Source of the DNA: VAZQ01 sp035263865
GTDB taxonomy: Bacteria; Pseudomonadota; Alphaproteobacteria; Rhizobiales; Xanthobacteraceae
DNA: 6,678 bases
Reading direction: 5' to 3'
NCBI GenBank assembly: GCA_035263865.1
Contig: DATFQX010000412.1
Span: 1 to 6,678 of the forward strand
Both the position numbers and the translations under genes were made by a program. Under the pieces are notes generated by a model. It was not told where the DNA came from. It worked only from the letters and a program-made list of their open reading frames with translations, and searched no databases. Below, in pieces: positions 5,646-6,678 of this stretch; within the stretch, counting starts at the first letter, position 1; each line of letters starts with the position of its first letter.

Positions 5646-5736
5646 GTCATTGCCGGGCTCGACCCGGCAATCCATCCATCTTCGCAATAACCTTTTCGCG
5701 AAGAAGATGGATGGGCGGGTCAAGCCCGCGCATGAC
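5646..5736. repeat. Long imperfect palindrome (REP-like intergenic repeat)
   Basis: The left arm 5646-5685 (GTCATTGCCGGGCTCGACCC onward to TCTTCGC) is closely matched by the reverse complement of the right arm 5698-5736 (GTCATGCGCGGGCTTGACCC onward). The arms are about 40 bases with few mismatches and a 12-base loop. I recall the motif GTCATxxCCGGGCTxGxCCCGGCxATCCA as one of the most common intergenic palindromes in Bradyrhizobiaceae and relatives. It would form a stable hairpin in RNA, and such repeats can act as transcript ends or processing sites. Confidence 0.8.
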
Positions 5737-5834
5737 GAGATTCCTACTCATGATGTCAAACAGCCCATCTCGTTCCCGCGGCGCGTTTTTGCGCCCGGGT
5801 TTTGAAACTTTGGCTTCGCGCACCCGAAATGAAG

Positions 5835-5966
5835 GGTGGCGGAGCGCCGGGGGTCGTCGGGTGCTTGCGAGGCACCCGTGGCCTGCTCTCGGCGGCAGGC
5901 AGGGCGCCTCGGCGGAGGCGCCTTGCGTCCCTCGGCGTGGGACGCCCGCCTCCCGGCGCTCTCACC
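5835..5966. repeat. Closed five-helix structure: an outer stem enclosing four hairpins
   Basis: Outer stem: GGTG and GGAGCGCCGGG (5835-5838, 5841-5851) pair with CCCGGCGCTCTCACC (5952-5966), 15 pairs including one G-T, with a two-base bulge. Inside are four hairpins in tight series: CGGGTGC/GCACCCG (5858-5864, 5872-5878), GCCTGC/GCAGGC (5881-5886, 5895-5900), GGCGCCTC/GAGGCGCC (5903-5910, 5915-5922) and GCGTCCC/GGGACGC (5925-5931, 5939-5945). Only two bases separate neighbouring hairpins. This is more order than GC richness alone would give. I have a memory of similar sequence recurring between genes in Bradyrhizobium and Rhodopseudomonas, so a dispersed repeat family is the first guess; a structured RNA is the alternative. 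The strand cannot be told from the pairing. Confidence 0.6.
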
Positions 5967-6002
5967 GTGGCGATTTTGGGCCGGGCGCGCGCGGTTCCCT
6001 CA

Positions 6003-6118
6003 CCGGACTTGCGTCCGGATCGGCCAGCGAGCTCCTCGCACTCGGGGCGTAGTGCCCGAGGGCGAGGTGTCGAGCCCCCGTGGCGAGCGGTTGCGAGCCG
6101 CTGCCGCGGGACGCCACG
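6003..6118. repeat. Second group of GC-rich hairpins
   Basis: CCGGAC/GTCCGG (6003-6008, 6013-6018) closes a TTGC loop. CCTCGC-A-CTCGGG (6034-6046) pairs with CCCGAG-G-GCGAGG (6055-6067), 12 pairs with one A/G mismatch. CGTGGCG/CGCCACG (6079-6085, 6112-6118) encloses, directly stacked, AGCGG/CCGCT (6086-6090, 6098-6102). The loop of the last, TTGCGAG, is identical to that of the first hairpin in the 5835-5966 group, which suggests one composite element. Arginine- and proline-rich open frames across it are very likely not genes. Confidence 0.55.
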
Positions 6119-6377
6119 CCTCGCTCAGTCCTCAGGATCGTCTCTAGAGCACGCCCTTTACTGAGCAAGGCTGGGAAGATTCTTACTACGCTCCGCAAAT
6201 TGCGGTCAAGGAAAACATGCGATATGTAGCGTAAAAATTGAACGGGCCAGGAGGGCAGAGGCCCCCGCGGCGAACCGGATGTAATTACGAGGTTTTTTGC
6301 AGGAGTAGCGACGGAATCCCCGCGGTTCTGTGCCTTTCCCATGCCGTACCGGTAGCGCCGCGTGTTAAGCTTGCGCC
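6119..6377. other. Intergenic region before the Bug-type gene; no recognised gene
   Basis: From about 6160 base composition drops from very GC-rich to mixed. A + frame to TAA 6232-6234 reads FTEQGWEDSYYAPQIAVKEN and then MRYVA. It looks protein-like and could be the tail of a lost gene, but I cannot name it. A T6 run stands near 6289-6294 without a convincing stem before it. I could not define a promoter for the gene at 6378. Confidence 0.3.
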
Positions 6378-6678
6378 ATGAATGCTGCGCGCCGAAAGAT
6401 TCTCCAACTGCTGGCAGGTGCCGCCGCACTCCCGGCACTCGCGCGTAACGCCGCGGCGCAGGCGTGGCCGGCGCGGCCGGTGCGCATCATCGTGCCGTTC
6501 CAGCCCGGCGGCTCGACCGACATTTTCGCGCGCCTTGCCGCGCAAAAGCTCACCGAGCATTTCGGCAAGCAGTTTTATATCGACAACGTCGCCGGCGCGA
6601 CCGGCAATGTCGGCACCGCGCAAGCCGCGCGATCGGCGCCCGACGGCTACACGCTGCTGATTGCCTTTAGCTCGTACG
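6378..6678 (+). CDS. Bug-family tripartite tricarboxylate transporter substrate-binding protein (N-terminal part)
   Basis: 100 codons are visible before the window ends; the family is usually about 320 residues. The start MNAARRKILQLLAGAAALPA has a twin arginine followed by KILQL and a hydrophobic stretch, a Tat-type signal peptide, with a likely cleavage near AAAQA (residues 25-29). The mature part opens WPARPVRIIVPFQPGGSTD and continues FARLAAQKLTEHFGKQFYID, NVAGATGNVGTAQAARSAPD and GYTLLIAF, all diagnostic of Bug (TctC-like) periplasmic binding proteins. These capture carboxylates or other small organic acids for TctAB-type permeases, though many are orphan receptors; the ligand cannot be told. 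No clear ribosome binding site precedes ATG 6378. Upstream lies the hairpin-rich spacer, so it probably begins its own transcript. Confidence 0.9.
   Translation, partial: MNAARRKILQLLAGAAALPALARNAAAQAWPARPVRIIVPFQPGGSTDIFARLAAQKLTEHFGKQFYIDNVAGATGNVGTAQAARSAPDGYTLLIAFSSY

Noticed and set aside
5504..6164. Several overlapping + and - open frames rich in Arg, Pro and Gly across the hairpin region
   Set aside because: Composition follows GC skew, frames overlap on both strands, none has a domain or a clear ribosome binding site, and the DNA is explained by inverted repeats.
1..6678. CRISPR array, toxin-antitoxin pair or defence operon
   Set aside because: No regularly spaced direct repeats and no matching protein families; the hairpins are different from one another and not spacer-separated copies.

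Overview
The window looks like a chromosomal stretch from a GC-rich alphaproteobacterium of the order Hyphomicrobiales (Bradyrhizobium, Rhodopseudomonas, Pseudolabrys and relatives). The clues are the mobile-element protein families on the left, a DUF6894-type protein, an FUSC-family transporter, a Bug-type tricarboxylate-binding protein, and intergenic palindromes of the kind common in that group. No database search was possible, so family names rest on recognising motifs by eye.

Left part (1-2876): a decayed accessory region beside a tRNA gene. A possible gene tail (1-108) and a small zinc-ribbon gene on the minus strand (134-355) converge on a hairpin. Back to back with the zinc-ribbon gene is a 268-residue TPR protein (397-1203) that resembles the C-terminal tail of a longer cyclase/TPR regulator. 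Next comes a three-gene integration module on the + strand. It holds a conserved small protein with a one-base frameshift (1288-1799), a helix-turn-helix protein (1796-2200) coupled to it by a GTGA overlap, and a tyrosine integrase (from 1957) that overlaps the HTH gene out of frame. The integrase has lost its middle, and its end is replaced by a piece of an IS481-type transposase (about 2214-2460). That piece abuts a minus-strand fragment of an ATP-dependent DNA ligase (2462-2620). Everything ends at an intact tRNA-Asn(GUU) (2877-2951, minus). I read this as the scar of an element once integrated at the tRNA 3' end.

Middle (2952-5447): a probable tRNA promoter, a possible 56-residue minus-strand gene with a strong ribosome binding site, a DUF6894-like protein with a helical C-terminal extension (3581-4171), and convergent to it an FUSC-family inner-membrane transporter (5447-4295) split by a one-base insertion.

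Right part (5448-6678): about 900 bases without a credible gene. It carries a long palindromic repeat (5646-5736) and a dense cluster of nested GC-rich hairpins (5835-6118), including a closed five-helix arrangement. Arginine-rich open frames here look like GC artefacts. At the right edge begins a Tat-exported Bug-family solute-binding protein (6378 to the end, incomplete).

The genes do not form one working system. I found no defence system, CRISPR array or new operon. The parts most worth a second look are the hairpin cluster, the chimeric integrase/transposase frame and the layered damage next to the tRNA.
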